Below are positions 33,781-43,805 of a stretch of 64,000 bases of DNA, piece by piece. The stretch comes from Candidatus Pantoea varia. Its GTDB lineage: Bacteria; Pseudomonadota; Gammaproteobacteria; Enterobacterales; Enterobacteriaceae. A program made the translations under genes and the position numbers. Location of the stretch: positions 1,178,001 through 1,242,000 of the forward strand of contig NZ_FOVG01000001.1 of assembly GCF_900115075.1 (NCBI RefSeq), in the 5' to 3' direction. The first letter of the stretch is position 1. Each line of letters begins with the position of its first letter. Below the pieces are notes generated by a model, which was not told where the DNA came from, did no database searches, and saw only the letters and a list, made by a program, of their open reading frames with translations.

Positions 33781-35681
33781 TGACTTTATTGTCCGGTGAA
33801 CCGGCGTCGTTACTGGCGCTGGCGCTGCTGATCTGGGGGCTAAGCAGCATCGGAGGCTGGCTTGTGGCGGCAATGGCGAACGTCAGCAGCCTGATTTTTG
33901 GCGCAGGCGGCATGGCGGCAGCGCTGTGCGTTATCGTGGCGGTGTTACAGATTTTGCAGGGGGGTGTGGCGGTTCCGGCCGTACTGCCGTTGGTGCCTTT
34001 TCACGCTGAACTGACTGCGCTGAATGCCCTGACACTGCTGGTGATGTCCGTCACCGCGCTGATGTGCAGCCTGTATGCCTGTGCGTGGCTGACGAATGTC
34101 AGCGCCCCTAAGCGCGCCCGCACCGGTCTGATGTGCAATCTGCTGATGGCCGCTCTGACGGCGGCTGCAATGTCGGCCAGCGCCGTGGACCTGATCCTGA
34201 TGATGGAAATGGCTGCCCTGTGCGCCTATTTCCTGATTGTTCAGGCCGATGATGTGAAAAGCCGCCGTGCCGGTCTGAATCAGTTTTTATCCGGCCGCTT
34301 CGGCACACTGTGTCTGATCCTGGCCTTCGCTCTGCTGCATCACGCCAGCGGAAGCGTCAATTTTGCGGTGCTGCGCCATACGGCGTTTACGCCGGGCATT
34401 AAATCGGCGGCCTTCCTGCTGGCGCTGGCCGGTTTCGGGCTGTACGCCGGGATTATCCCGCTACACGCCTGGGTGCCACAGTCGCATTCCAGCGCGCCCG
34501 CTCACGCCGCCGCCCTGTTCTCTGCTGCGCTAATGAAAGTCGGCATTATCGGCATCATAAAAGTCGGCCTGGATCTGCTGGGCGCACCGCCACTCTGGTG
34601 GGGGCTGCTTGTAATGCTGCTGGCGATGCTGACCGCGTTTATCGGCGGGCTGTATGCGCTGATGGAGCACGATATCCGCCGCCTGCTGGCCTATCACTCG
34701 CTGGAAAACATCGGGATTATTTTGCTCGGTGTGGGTGGCGCAATGACCGGCGTGGCCCTGAATTTGCCGGTTCTGGCGTCACTCGCGCTGCTGGCGGGTC
34801 TGTTCCATCTGTTCAATCACGGCCTGTTTAAAACAGCGCTGTTTCTCGGTGCCGGTCAGATTGAAATGCAGACCGGCATTAAAGATATGGAAAAACTCGG
34901 CGGCATTGCCCGTCTGATGCCGTGGACCGCGGGTGCGATGCTGATTGCGCTGATGTCGATGGCCGCGCTGCCGCCGTTAAACGGTTTCGCCAGTGAATGG
35001 CTGCTGTATCAGTCCCTGTTCCAGCTGAGCAGCAGCCACGTCTTTATTGCCCGCCTGATGGGGCCGCTGCTGGCGGTCGGTCTGGCACTGACCGGCGCGC
35101 TGGCGCTGATGTGTATTGCCAAAGTTTTTGGCGTGACTTTCCTCGGTACACCGCGCAGTCAGGCCGCAGCAGATGCCACACCAGGGCCACGCGCTATGAC
35201 GTTCAGCGCGGTGTTACTGGCGCTGTTGTGCGTGATCTCCGGCGTGGCTTCCCCGTGCATTATTCCGCAATTCTCTGCTGTCGCTGCGGCCGTACTGAAC
35301 ACGCCGGTTCTGCTGGCGGCTCAGCATGGCGTGGCATTCTCGCCGACGTCCGCGGTGTCTGCCCCGATGGTGACTATTTTGCTGCTGGGAATGCCGTTAG
35401 TGCCGTGGCTTATCGCCGCAGTTCTGCGCGGCGCGCGGCTGCCAAATCGTTCCCGGGGCGATGCCTGGGCCTGTGGTTACGCGCACTCCGCCGACATGGT
35501 GGTGACGGCGACCGGTTTCGCCCAGCCGCTGCGCGTGATGTTTGCCCCGCTTTACCGTCTGCGCAGCCATGCGACACCAGCGTCACTGGTTTCAGCCCTG
35601 CACCGTGGCTGGCTGGGAGCGTTCTGCCGTCGTCTGGCGCTCATCGAACTGGCCGTATTACTGGTCGTGGCTTTTGCCTGA
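33777..35681 (+). CDS. hycC: Formate hydrogenlyase membrane subunit HycC
   Basis: A 634-residue NuoL/MrpA-like membrane protein with about 14-16 hydrophobic segments. The conserved blocks GIIPLHAWVPQSHSSAP, MKVGIIGIIK and HDIRRLLAYHSLENIG (antiporter-like channel) are present. It overlaps hycB by four bases. With HycD it anchors the hydrogenase and may couple to proton or sodium movement. Confidence 0.92.
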   Translation: MMTLLSGEPASLLALALLIWGLSSIGGWLVAAMANVSSLIFGAGGMAAALCVIVAVLQILQGGVAVPAVLPLVPFHAELTALNALTLLVMSVTALMCSLYACAWLTNVSAPKRARTGLMCNLLMAALTAAAMSASAVDLILMMEMAALCAYFLIVQADDVKSRRAGLNQFLSGRFGTLCLILAFALLHHASGSVNFAVLRHTAFTPGIKSAAFLLALAGFGLYAGIIPLHAWVPQSHSSAPAHAAALFSAALMKVGIIGIIKVGLDLLGAPPLWWGLLVMLLAMLTAFIGGLYALMEHDIRRLLAYHSLENIGIILLGVGGAMTGVALNLPVLASLALLAGLFHLFNHGLFKTALFLGAGQIEMQTGIKDMEKLGGIARLMPWTAGAMLIALMSMAALPPLNGFASEWLLYQSLFQLSSSHVFIARLMGPLLAVGLALTGALALMCIAKVFGVTFLGTPRSQAAADATPGPRAMTFSAVLLALLCVISGVASPCIIPQFSAVAAAVLNTPVLLAAQHGVAFSPTSAVSAPMVTILLLGMPLVPWLIAAVLRGARLPNRSRGDAWACGYAHSADMVVTATGFAQPLRVMFAPLYRLRSHATPASLVSALHRGWLGAFCRRLALIELAVLLVVAFA

Positions 35682-35691
35682 GGAACTGACG

Positions 35692-36645
35692 ATGAACTTT
35701 CCTTCCCTGCTGGCCGGTTCGCTGTGGCCGCTGGCACTCATTCAGGCGGTGGCATTGCTGGCTGTCGCGCCTTTGTTTGCCGGTTTCAGCCGCGTAATGC
35801 GGGCGCGAATGCACAACCGGCGCGGTCCCGGCGTATTACAGGAATACCGTGACATCGCCAAATTGCTTCAGCGTCAGAGCGTCGCGCCCGCAGCGGCAGG
35901 CATGGCGTTTCGCAGTATGCCGTATCTGCTGACCGGCGGTTTACTGGCCATCGCCACCGCCCTGCCAATGGTGACGCTGATCTCACCGATGGGCGCGGCG
36001 GGTGACCTGATCACCGTGATTTATCTGTTTGCCGTAGTGCGTTTTGTGTTTGTCATCGCCGGACTCGACACCGGCAGCACGTTCACCGGCATTGGCGCCA
36101 GCCGCGAAGCCGTTCTCGGTGTTCTGGTGGAGCCGATTCTGCTGCTCGGTCTGTGGGTGGCGGCGCTGGTCGCCGGCTCCACGTCGCTTAGCGCGATTAC
36201 GGCCCGCGTTCTGCACTGGCCGCTCTCCTCTTCCTTAACGCTGACACTGGCCGGTCTGGCTTGTGCGTTCGCCACCTATATCGAAATGGGCAAGCTGCCG
36301 TTTGATCTGGCTGAAGCCGAGCAGGAGTTACAGGAAGGTCCGCTGACCGAATATTCCGGTGCCGCACTGGGCGTGCTGAAAATCGGCATCAGCCTGAAGC
36401 AACTGGTGGTGTTACAGCTGTTCCTCGGCCTGTTTTTCCCGTTCGGGATGGTGGAAAACCTGACACCGCTGGCGTTGCTAATTGCCGTTGTGGTCTGTCT
36501 GCTGAAACTGCTGATCGCCGTGTTTACGGTCGCCCTTATCGAGAACAGCGTCGCGCGTCTGCGCTTTCTTAAAACCTCCCGCACCACATGGGCGGGGTTT
36601 GGTCTGGCGTTTCTGGCGCTGGTTTCCTGGCTGGTCGCTGGCTGA
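35692..36645 (+). CDS. hycD: Formate hydrogenlyase membrane subunit HycD
   Basis: A 317-residue NuoH-like membrane protein. The motif RMHNRRGPGVLQEYRD and the second loop EMGKLPFDLAEAEQELQEG are typical. GAGGAAC precedes the ATG at 35692. It connects the soluble hydrogenase arm to the membrane. Confidence 0.93.
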   Translation: MNFPSLLAGSLWPLALIQAVALLAVAPLFAGFSRVMRARMHNRRGPGVLQEYRDIAKLLQRQSVAPAAAGMAFRSMPYLLTGGLLAIATALPMVTLISPMGAAGDLITVIYLFAVVRFVFVIAGLDTGSTFTGIGASREAVLGVLVEPILLLGLWVAALVAGSTSLSAITARVLHWPLSSSLTLTLAGLACAFATYIEMGKLPFDLAEAEQELQEGPLTEYSGAALGVLKIGISLKQLVVLQLFLGLFFPFGMVENLTPLALLIAVVVCLLKLLIAVFTVALIENSVARLRFLKTSRTTWAGFGLAFLALVSWLVAG

Positions 36646-36689
36646 CCTGACATTTTTCTTATCCCGCCACAGCGGGAAGAGGCTTTGCA

Positions 36690-38414
36690 ATGAGTGAGTT
36701 CAATAGCGCTTTAAATCAAAACCCGGTCGGCAACGCGTATCTGGCCGCGCTGGCGAAGCAGTTTCCGTCTGCGATTCTGGGCAGTGAATGGCAGACCGAT
36801 ACCCAGGCGACCGTCACCATCAGACTGAACTGGCTGCCGGAGGTGGTTGAATGGCTCTATTACCAGCAGGGCGGCTGGCTTTCCGTGTTGTTCGGCAATG
36901 ATGAACGCACGCTGTGTGGTAACTACGCGCTGTATTACGTGTTGTCGATGGAAAAAGGCACGAAGTGCTGGATCACCGTGCGCACAGAAGTCGATCCGAT
37001 TTCACTGGAATTCCCGTCCGTGACGCCGCGCGTACCGGCGGCGGTCTGGGGCGAACGTGAAGTGCGCGATATGTACGGCCTGCGCCCGGTCGGCCTGCCG
37101 GACGAACGCCGTCTGGTGCTGCCGGATGACTGGCCGGACGATCTCTATCCGCTGCGTAAAGATGCGATGGATTACCGTCAGCGCCCGGCACCGACCACCG
37201 ACGACGAAACCTATCCGTTTATTTCCGAAGCCAAAGAAGGCAACAAAATCGTGCCGATTGGTCCGCTGCACGTCACGTCTGACGAACCAGGTCACTTTCG
37301 TCTGTTCGTTGATGGCGAAGACATTATCGATGCTGATTACCGTCTGTTCTACGTGCATCGCGGCATGGAAAAACTGGCCGAAACCCGCATGGGCTATAAC
37401 GAAGTGACGTTTTTGTCTGACCGCGTGTGCGGCATTTGCGGTTTCACGCATAGCGTGGCTTATACCTCGTCGGTCGAAAACGCGATGGGGATTGTGGTGC
37501 CGGAACGCGCCCAGATGATTCGATCAATTCTGCTGGAAGTGGAACGGCTGCACAGCCATTTGCTCAACCTCGGGCTGGCCTGTCACTTTGTCGGTTTTGA
37601 TTCCGGCTTCATGCAGTTTTTCCGCATCCGCGAACAGTCGATGAAAATGGCGGAAATCCTGACCGGCGCACGTAAAACCTACGGCATGAACCTGATCGGC
37701 GGCATTCGGCGCGACATCCTCAAAGATGACAGGGTTGCAACGCTGGCACTGGCGGCCAGCATGCGCCGGGAGCTCAGCGAGCTGGTGGATATTCTGCTCA
37801 GTACACCCAATACGCAACAGCGCAGCGTCGGCGTCGGCATTCTGGATCCGCAGGTGGCACGTGACTTCAGTAACGTCGGTCCGATGGTGCGCGGCAGCGG
37901 CCACCGGCGCGATTTACGTCAGGATCATCCTTATGCTGGCTACGCGAAACTACCCTTTGAACTCCACAGCGAAAGCGGCAACGACGTCTATTCCCGCCTG
38001 AAAGTGCGCATTCACGAAGTGTTTAACGCACTGAATATGATTGAGCACGGCCTGCAAAGCCTGCCGGGCGGCCCGCTGGCGGTGGAAGGCTTTAACTATA
38101 TTCCGCACCGTTTTGCCCTGGGTTTCGCCGAAGCGCCACGTGGCGACGACATTCACTGGAGCATGACCGGCGACAACCAGAAGCTGTTCCGCTGGCGCTG
38201 CCGTGCGGCGACCTACGCCAACTGGCCGACGCTGCGCTACATGCTGCGCGGCAATACCGTTTCCGACGCCCCACTGATTATCGGCAGTCTTGACCCCTGC
38301 TATTCCTGCACCGACCGCATGACGGTGGTTGATGTGCGCAAGAAAACGTCCATCGTCGTGCCTTACAAAGAGATAGAACGTTACGGCATCGAACGCAAAA
38401 ATTCGCCGCTTTAA
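36690..38414 (+). CDS. hycE: Hydrogenase-3 large subunit HycE
   Basis: A 574-residue NiFe hydrogenase large subunit fused to an N-terminal NuoC-like domain (about residues 1-165). Nickel ligands are in RVCGICGF (C247, C250) and DPCYSCTDR (C537, C540). About 31 residues follow Arg543; this tail is cut off by HycI in the homologous E. coli protein after nickel insertion. Confidence 0.95.
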   Translation: MSEFNSALNQNPVGNAYLAALAKQFPSAILGSEWQTDTQATVTIRLNWLPEVVEWLYYQQGGWLSVLFGNDERTLCGNYALYYVLSMEKGTKCWITVRTEVDPISLEFPSVTPRVPAAVWGEREVRDMYGLRPVGLPDERRLVLPDDWPDDLYPLRKDAMDYRQRPAPTTDDETYPFISEAKEGNKIVPIGPLHVTSDEPGHFRLFVDGEDIIDADYRLFYVHRGMEKLAETRMGYNEVTFLSDRVCGICGFTHSVAYTSSVENAMGIVVPERAQMIRSILLEVERLHSHLLNLGLACHFVGFDSGFMQFFRIREQSMKMAEILTGARKTYGMNLIGGIRRDILKDDRVATLALAASMRRELSELVDILLSTPNTQQRSVGVGILDPQVARDFSNVGPMVRGSGHRRDLRQDHPYAGYAKLPFELHSESGNDVYSRLKVRIHEVFNALNMIEHGLQSLPGGPLAVEGFNYIPHRFALGFAEAPRGDDIHWSMTGDNQKLFRWRCRAATYANWPTLRYMLRGNTVSDAPLIIGSLDPCYSCTDRMTVVDVRKKTSIVVPYKEIERYGIERKNSPL

Positions 38415-38429
38415 GGAGCCGTTCAAATC

Positions 38430-38984
38430 ATGCTGAAACTGATTAAAAAAGTGCTCAACACCGGCACGGCAACGCTGGGCTACCCTTTCAAACCGCTGGA
38501 TTTAGCACCCAACTTTCGTGGCAAACCGCACTATATCGCGCAGCAGTGCATCGCCTGCGGCGCCTGTGCGAATGCCTGTCCGTCTAATGCGCTGACCATG
38601 ACCACGTCAGAAGACACCAAAACGATCCGCTGGCAGCTGTTTTTAGGGCGCTGCATTTTCTGCGCCCGCTGCGAGGAAGTCTGCCCGACGGCAGCAATCA
38701 CCTTGTCGCAGGAGTTTGAGCTGGCGGTCTGGTGCAAAGAAGACCTGTACGAAACTGCGGATTTCCCGGTCTGCCATTGCCGGGAATGTGGCAAACCTTA
38801 CGCCGTGCAAAAGGAAATCGACTTTGCACTCAGCCTGTTACAGGAAAACGCCGCGCTGAGCGACCTGCAGATTAGCGAACGTCGTGTGCAGTATGAAACC
38901 TGTCCGACGTGCAAAAAAATGCACGGCCTTTCTCCCAGCGACCGCATTGATATTGGCCGCCATATGACTACGGAGGCTCGCTGA
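38430..38984 (+). CDS. hycF: Formate hydrogenlyase 4Fe-4S subunit HycF
   Basis: A 184-residue NuoI-like protein with two 4Fe-4S motifs ([24 protein letters not shown]) and a C-terminal zinc-like part ([17 protein letters not shown]). It carries electrons between HycB and HycG. Confidence 0.93.
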   Translation: MLKLIKKVLNTGTATLGYPFKPLDLAPNFRGKPHYIAQQCIACGACANACPSNALTMTTSEDTKTIRWQLFLGRCIFCARCEEVCPTAAITLSQEFELAVWCKEDLYETADFPVCHCRECGKPYAVQKEIDFALSLLQENAALSDLQISERRVQYETCPTCKKMHGLSPSDRIDIGRHMTTEAR

Positions 38985-39781
38985 TGAGTCATAACCCGAT
39001 TGCGCCGCGTGACGAAAATGGTCTGCCGGTGCCTGTGACACTGGATGAAAGTATCGCCAGACTGAAATCCACCCTGCTGAACAGCATCCGCCGTTCCGCC
39101 TACGTTTACCGCGTGGACTGCGGAGGCTGTAACGGCTGTGAGATTGAGATTTTTGCCGCCATTTCACCGCTGTTTGACGCTGAACGCTTCGGTATCAAAG
39201 TGGTCCCATCACCGCGCCACGCTGACATTTTGCTGTTCACCGGCGCGGTCACCCGCGCAATGCGTATGCCCGCTTTGCGCGCCTGGGATTCAGCACCGGA
39301 TCCAAAAATCTGCATTTCTTACGGCGCATGCGGCAACAGCGGCGGCATTTTCCACGACCTTTATTGCGTCTGGGGCGGCACCGATAAAATCGTGCCGGTG
39401 GACGTCTATATCCCCGGCTGCCCGCCGACACCGGCGGCGACCCTTTATGGATTTGCCATGGCGCTGGGTTTGCTGGATCAAAAAATCAAAGGACAGCAGC
39501 ATGACGACGCTGCCGCAGAACCGGCTGCTTTATTGCATCCGGACCTGCCGCAACCGTTACGGGTATTGCTGGATCGCGAAGCGCGCCGCATGGCCGGTTA
39601 TCGCTATGGCCGCCAGATTGCCGATCAGTTTATGGAAATCGTCGCTGCGCCCGGTTTACAGCCGGCAGAACAACGTGTATCGGCCTACCTGGCTGAACAG
39701 GGTGACCCGCGCCTGAGCGAAATCGTCGGCAATCTGCAACATATCTATCATCAGGTGCTGCATGGCGAGGTGCGTCTGTGA
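38984..39781 (+). CDS. hycG: Hydrogenase-3 small subunit HycG
   Basis: A 265-residue NuoB-like subunit with the proximal cluster cysteines at DCGGCNGCE (C46, C49, C52), GACGNSGG and the PGCPPTP motif. The start overlaps hycF by one base. The C-terminal part is Gln-rich, as in E. coli HycG. Confidence 0.94.
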   Translation: MSHNPIAPRDENGLPVPVTLDESIARLKSTLLNSIRRSAYVYRVDCGGCNGCEIEIFAAISPLFDAERFGIKVVPSPRHADILLFTGAVTRAMRMPALRAWDSAPDPKICISYGACGNSGGIFHDLYCVWGGTDKIVPVDVYIPGCPPTPAATLYGFAMALGLLDQKIKGQQHDDAAAEPAALLHPDLPQPLRVLLDREARRMAGYRYGRQIADQFMEIVAAPGLQPAEQRVSAYLAEQGDPRLSEIVGNLQHIYHQVLHGEVRL

Positions 39782-40260
39782 TGACTTCCGTTGACGACCA
39801 ACGCTACGCGCGCCATCAGCCTTATGCTGGTCATGCGCCTGACAAAAACACAGTGATTTTCTATTCCTTGAGCAGCAAGTTTGTCGATGAAAAAAGTGCG
39901 CAGAAACGCGGCTCGCAGAAAGTGCAGGAAGTGATTTATTACAGCCTGGCTATCGGCCATCACCTCGGGGTGATCGACTGTCTGCAATCGCGCCTCGAAT
40001 GCCCGTTCGATGGCTATCTGCACTGGATCGGCTGTCTGCCCGAAAACAGCGAAGCCCGCCGCAAACTGGCCGGTGTTCAGCGATTTGGTGAGATTACTCT
40101 CGACAGCAGCCACACGCATTTGCTGGCACTGGCGTTGCGTGATGCAAGCCCGCAAATGACGGTGCAACAGCAAGGCTGGAGCGAACAGCTTATCGCCCTG
40201 CTGGCGCAAATTGAAAATGACCCCGCCATGTACCTGATGGTCAGGCGGTACGATGCCTGA
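39781..40260 (+). CDS. hycH: Formate hydrogenlyase maturation protein HycH
   Basis: A 159-residue HycH-type protein with FYSLSSKFVDE and VxYYSLAIGHHLGVIDC blocks. HycH is needed to mature the hydrogenase-3 large subunit and is not a structural subunit. The ATG overlaps the hycG stop codon (TGATG). Confidence 0.88.
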   Translation: MTSVDDQRYARHQPYAGHAPDKNTVIFYSLSSKFVDEKSAQKRGSQKVQEVIYYSLAIGHHLGVIDCLQSRLECPFDGYLHWIGCLPENSEARRKLAGVQRFGEITLDSSHTHLLALALRDASPQMTVQQQGWSEQLIALLAQIENDPAMYLMVRRYDA

Positions 40261-40744
40261 TTACCCTGAGAACCTTCCCCGCTACGCGCTGTTGTGCGTG
40301 GGCAACAGCATGATGGGCGACGACGGCGCCGGCCCGCGTCTGGCCGAACTGTGCGCGGAAAAACCCCTTCCCGGCTGGACGGTGGTGGACGGCGGCGCGG
40401 CACCCGAAAACGACATTGGCTTTCTGCGCGAACTGCATCCACAACATTTGGTGATTGTTGATGCTACCGACATGGGACTGACGCCCGGCGAAATGCGCAT
40501 TATCGCCGAGGAAGATATCGCCGACATGTTCATGATGACCACACACAATCTGCCGCTGACCTTTCTCATGCAGCAACTACGCGAGGACATCCCGCAGATC
40601 ACCTTTGTCGGTATTCAGCCCGACGTCGTCGCGTTTTATTACCCGATGAGTCCCGCTGTGGAACAGGCGATCGGCCGCCTGCATCAGCTATTACCGCGCC
40701 TTGAAACAGGTCTCGGGATCGCGCCTTTCCGTCTTTCGACATAA
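40253..40744 (+). CDS. hycI: Hydrogenase-3 maturation endopeptidase HycI
   Basis: A 163-residue nickel-dependent protease with CVGNSMMGDDGAGP and the metal ligands Asp in DGGAAPEND and His in TTHNLPL. It cuts the C-terminal tail of HycE after nickel insertion. It overlaps hycH by eight bases and ends the hyc operon. Confidence 0.93.
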   Translation: MPDYPENLPRYALLCVGNSMMGDDGAGPRLAELCAEKPLPGWTVVDGGAAPENDIGFLRELHPQHLVIVDATDMGLTPGEMRIIAEEDIADMFMMTTHNLPLTFLMQQLREDIPQITFVGIQPDVVAFYYPMSPAVEQAIGRLHQLLPRLETGLGIAPFRLST

Positions 40745-40745
40745 C

Positions 40746-40765
40746 TGTCGATACGGTGACGACGC
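40746..40765. promoter_or_regulatory. Probable FhlA site upstream of hydN-fdhF
   Basis: TGTCGA and TGACGAC words in inverted arrangement about 90 bases upstream of the sigma-54 element, with a further TTCGTCA at 40789-40795. They match words at the other two control regions of the system. Confidence 0.55.
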
Positions 40766-40853
40766 AAATATGACTTCAGTGAAAAATTTCGTCAGCGGCG
40801 CAACCTTTAAATATAAGCAAATGAATTTAATGACAAAAAATTAAAAAAAGGAA

Positions 40854-40870
40854 CTGGCACGCTTTATGTA
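40854..40870 (+). promoter_or_regulatory. Sigma-54-like promoter of hydN-fdhF
   Basis: TGGCACG at -24 is a perfect element, and ten bases after the GG stands GT in place of the usual GC at -12. Position, 42 bases before hydN, fits. The non-consensus -12 base lowers confidence. Confidence 0.65.
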
Positions 40871-40911
40871 TAGCCAGTAGCTAAAACCAATGGCTTAGGG
40901 ACTAACTCATC

Positions 40912-41457
40912 ATGAACCGGTTCATCATCGCCGATCCTAAAAAATGCATCGGCTGCCGTACCTGTGAAATTGCCTGCGTGATGGCACATAACGACTCGCA
41001 GGATATCTCGCTGCTCAGCGCCGCGACATTTGCACCGCGTCTGCACGTCATAAAAGGCGTCAACCTCAGTACCCCGGTGATGTGCCGCCAGTGTGAAGAT
41101 GCACCCTGTGCCAACGTCTGCCCCAATGGCGCCATTCTTCGCTCAGCCGACCATGTGCAGGTGCTGCAGGAGCGCTGCATCGGCTGTAAAACCTGCGTAG
41201 TTGCCTGCCCGTACGGCGCAATGGAAGTGGTGACAAAACCGATTTTCCGCCAGAACGGTGCGGCGATGGTGGCCACCTCGGATAAAGCCGAAGCGCACAA
41301 ATGTGATCTGTGCCACGACCGGGCTGAAGGCCCGGCCTGTGTGACCATCTGCCCCACCACCGCCCTGTTCGCTATCGACCGTAACCAGTTACAGGCGATG
41401 AATGCAGAAAAACGTCGCCGCGCGGCGCTCGACAACACTTCTCCGCTGCTGTTTTAA
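40912..41457 (+). CDS. hydN: HydN, 4Fe-4S electron-transfer protein for formate dehydrogenase H
   Basis: A 181-residue ferredoxin-like protein with four cysteine clusters (CIGCRTCEIAC, CRQCEDAPCANVCP, CIGCKTCVVACP, CDLC...CVTICP). It is close to E. coli HydN, including the CP-NGAI and CPYGAMEVV segments. It is followed by fdhF 24 bases later. Confidence 0.9.
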   Translation: MNRFIIADPKKCIGCRTCEIACVMAHNDSQDISLLSAATFAPRLHVIKGVNLSTPVMCRQCEDAPCANVCPNGAILRSADHVQVLQERCIGCKTCVVACPYGAMEVVTKPIFRQNGAAMVATSDKAEAHKCDLCHDRAEGPACVTICPTTALFAIDRNQLQAMNAEKRRRAALDNTSPLLF

Positions 41458-41480
41458 CCCCGGATTAAGGAAACCTTCTA

Positions 41481-43652
41481 ATGAAAAAAGTCACGACTGT
41501 CTGCCCCTACTGCGGCGCTGGATGTAAATTGAATCTGGTGGTGGAGAACGGAAAAATCATTCGCGCCGAAGCGGCGAACGGCGTTACCAATCAGGGCGAG
41601 CTGTGCCTGAAAGGCTATTATGGCTGGGATTTTCTCAATGACACCAAACTGCTGACCCCGCGCCTGACGCAGCCGCTGATCCGCCGTCAGAAAGGCGGCA
41701 AGTTCGAAGCCGTCAGCTGGGATGAAGCCATTCGCTATACGGCGCAGCGCCTGACGGAGATCAAACAGAAACACGGTCCGCGCGCCATCATGACCACCGG
41801 ATCCTCCCGCGGAACCGGCAATGAAACTAACTATGTCATGCAAAAATTTGCCCGCGCGGTGATTGGCACCAACAACGTCGACTGCTGCGCCCGGGTATGC
41901 CACGGTCCGTCGGTGGCGGGTTTGCAGGCAACGCTCGGTAACGGGGCAATGAGCAACGCTATCGGTGAGATTGAAAACTCAAAATGCCTGCTGGTGATTG
42001 GCTATAACTGCGCAGATTCCCATCCGATCGTCGCACGCCGGGTGATCAAGGCTAAAGAGAAAGGCGCGAAGATCATTGTCTGCGACCCGCGCCGCATTGA
42101 AACCGCCCGCATTGCCGATCAGCATCTGCAAATCAAAAACGGCTGTAATATGGCGCTGGTTAATGCTTTTGCACATGTGCTGATTGAAGAAGATCTGTAT
42201 GACCACGACTATGTGGCGAAATACACCGAAGGCTTTGAGGAATACCGTAACAATGTCGCGGATTACGCCCCGGAAGCGGTAGCGGAACAGACCGGCGTGT
42301 CCGCACAGCAAATTCGTCAGGCGATGCGCACCTACGCCGCAGCGCCTTCTGCCACCATCATGTGGGGCATGGGCGTGACGCAGTTTGGCCAAGCCGTTGA
42401 CGTGGTAAAAGGCCTGGCGGGGCTGGCCTTGCTGACCGGCAATCTCGGCCGGGCCAACGTCGGTGTCGGCCCGGTGCGTGGGCAAAATAACGTGCAGGGT
42501 GCCTGTGATATGGGAGTACTGCCGAATGAGTTCCCTGGCTATCAGTCGGTTACCGACCCGAACGTGCGGGCGAAATTCGCCGATGCCTGGGGGATTGACG
42601 TCAATCAGATGGATACCGACATCGGTTACCGCATCACCGAAATTCCGCATCTGGCTCTTGAAGGCAAGGTTAAAGCCTATTACATCATGGGCGAAGACCC
42701 GCTTCAGACCGAGGCGGATTTGAGTCTGGTGCGCAAAGGCTTTGCCGCGCTCGACTTTGTGGTGGTGCAGGATATTTTCATGACCAAAACGGCTGAACAG
42801 GCTGACGTAATTTTACCTGCGACATCCTGGGGTGAACATGGTGGCGTCTTCTCCTGCGCCGACCGTGGCTTCCAGCGCTTTGAGAAGGCCATCGAACCGA
42901 CCTGTAACGTCAAACGCGACTGGGAAATTATCAGCCTGCTGGCGACGCAGATGGGTTATCCGATGCATTACCGCGATAATCAGCAAATCTGGGATGAAAT
43001 GCGCAGCTTATGCCCGCTGTTCTATGGCGCGACCTATGAAAAAATGGGTGAGCTGGGCCACGTTCAGTGGCCATGCACTACGATTGACAGCGCTGGCACG
43101 CCCTACCTGTATGCCAATAACCACTTCGACACCCCTACCGGTAAAGGTCAGCTGTTTGCCGCGCCGTGGCGCGCGCCGGCTGAGTTGCCGGACAGCACCT
43201 ATCCGCTGGTGCTATGTACCGTACGCGAAGTCGGCCACTACTCCTGTCGCTCCATGACCGGCAACTGTGCAGCCTTGCAAACGCTGGCTGACGAACCTGG
43301 CTTCGTGCAGATGAATCCGATCGATGCACAGGCGCTGGCTATCAGTGACCAGCAGCTGGTCTGGGTAGCCTCACGCCGTGGCAAAGTCATCTCACGCGTC
43401 AACTACAACGAACGTATTAATGCCGGTGCGGTGTACATGACCTATCAGTGGTGGATCGGCGCCTGCAATGAACTGACGCAGGATAACCTCGACCCTATCT
43501 CTAAAACGCCTGAAACCAAATATTGCGCAGTGAAAGTCGAACCGATTGCCGATCAACGCTGGGCTGAAAACTATGCAAATCAGACTTACAGCGACATGAA
43601 AGCCCGCCTGCGCAGCGCTGCTGAAGACCTGATCCCCGCCAGCGGGATTTAA
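41481..43652 (+). CDS. fdhF: Formate dehydrogenase H, cysteine (selenium-free) form
   Basis: A 723-residue bis-MGD molybdoenzyme, near E. coli FdhF (715). An N-terminal 4Fe-4S site (C8, C11, C15, C42) and the active site CCARVCHGPSV are seen. Residue 140, selenocysteine (UGA) in E. coli, is encoded by TGC at 41898-41900, so it is a Cys-type enzyme. The adjacent His141 is kept. It oxidises formate and sends electrons through HydN/HycB to the hydrogenase. AAGGAA precedes the ATG. Confidence 0.94.
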   Translation: MKKVTTVCPYCGAGCKLNLVVENGKIIRAEAANGVTNQGELCLKGYYGWDFLNDTKLLTPRLTQPLIRRQKGGKFEAVSWDEAIRYTAQRLTEIKQKHGPRAIMTTGSSRGTGNETNYVMQKFARAVIGTNNVDCCARVCHGPSVAGLQATLGNGAMSNAIGEIENSKCLLVIGYNCADSHPIVARRVIKAKEKGAKIIVCDPRRIETARIADQHLQIKNGCNMALVNAFAHVLIEEDLYDHDYVAKYTEGFEEYRNNVADYAPEAVAEQTGVSAQQIRQAMRTYAAAPSATIMWGMGVTQFGQAVDVVKGLAGLALLTGNLGRANVGVGPVRGQNNVQGACDMGVLPNEFPGYQSVTDPNVRAKFADAWGIDVNQMDTDIGYRITEIPHLALEGKVKAYYIMGEDPLQTEADLSLVRKGFAALDFVVVQDIFMTKTAEQADVILPATSWGEHGGVFSCADRGFQRFEKAIEPTCNVKRDWEIISLLATQMGYPMHYRDNQQIWDEMRSLCPLFYGATYEKMGELGHVQWPCTTIDSAGTPYLYANNHFDTPTGKGQLFAAPWRAPAELPDSTYPLVLCTVREVGHYSCRSMTGNCAALQTLADEPGFVQMNPIDAQALAISDQQLVWVASRRGKVISRVNYNERINAGAVYMTYQWWIGACNELTQDNLDPISKTPETKYCAVKVEPIADQRWAENYANQTYSDMKARLRSAAEDLIPASGI

Positions 43653-43805
43653 TTTCACCAGGGCATCCTGACGCGGACTTATCATCCTGTTCGCGTCACA
43701 GCACAGCAGCGCACAACGCGATCCCGAAGAGCTGATACGCATCAATGGTTCGGGATCACCGTGGTTGCCGGGTTGCCGCCCGAATCGTGAGGAAATGAGA
43801 GAGTC

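Noticed and set aside
41898..41900. Selenocysteine codon in fdhF
   Set aside because: Looked for TGA at the Sec140 position; the codon is TGC, so no recoding is needed.
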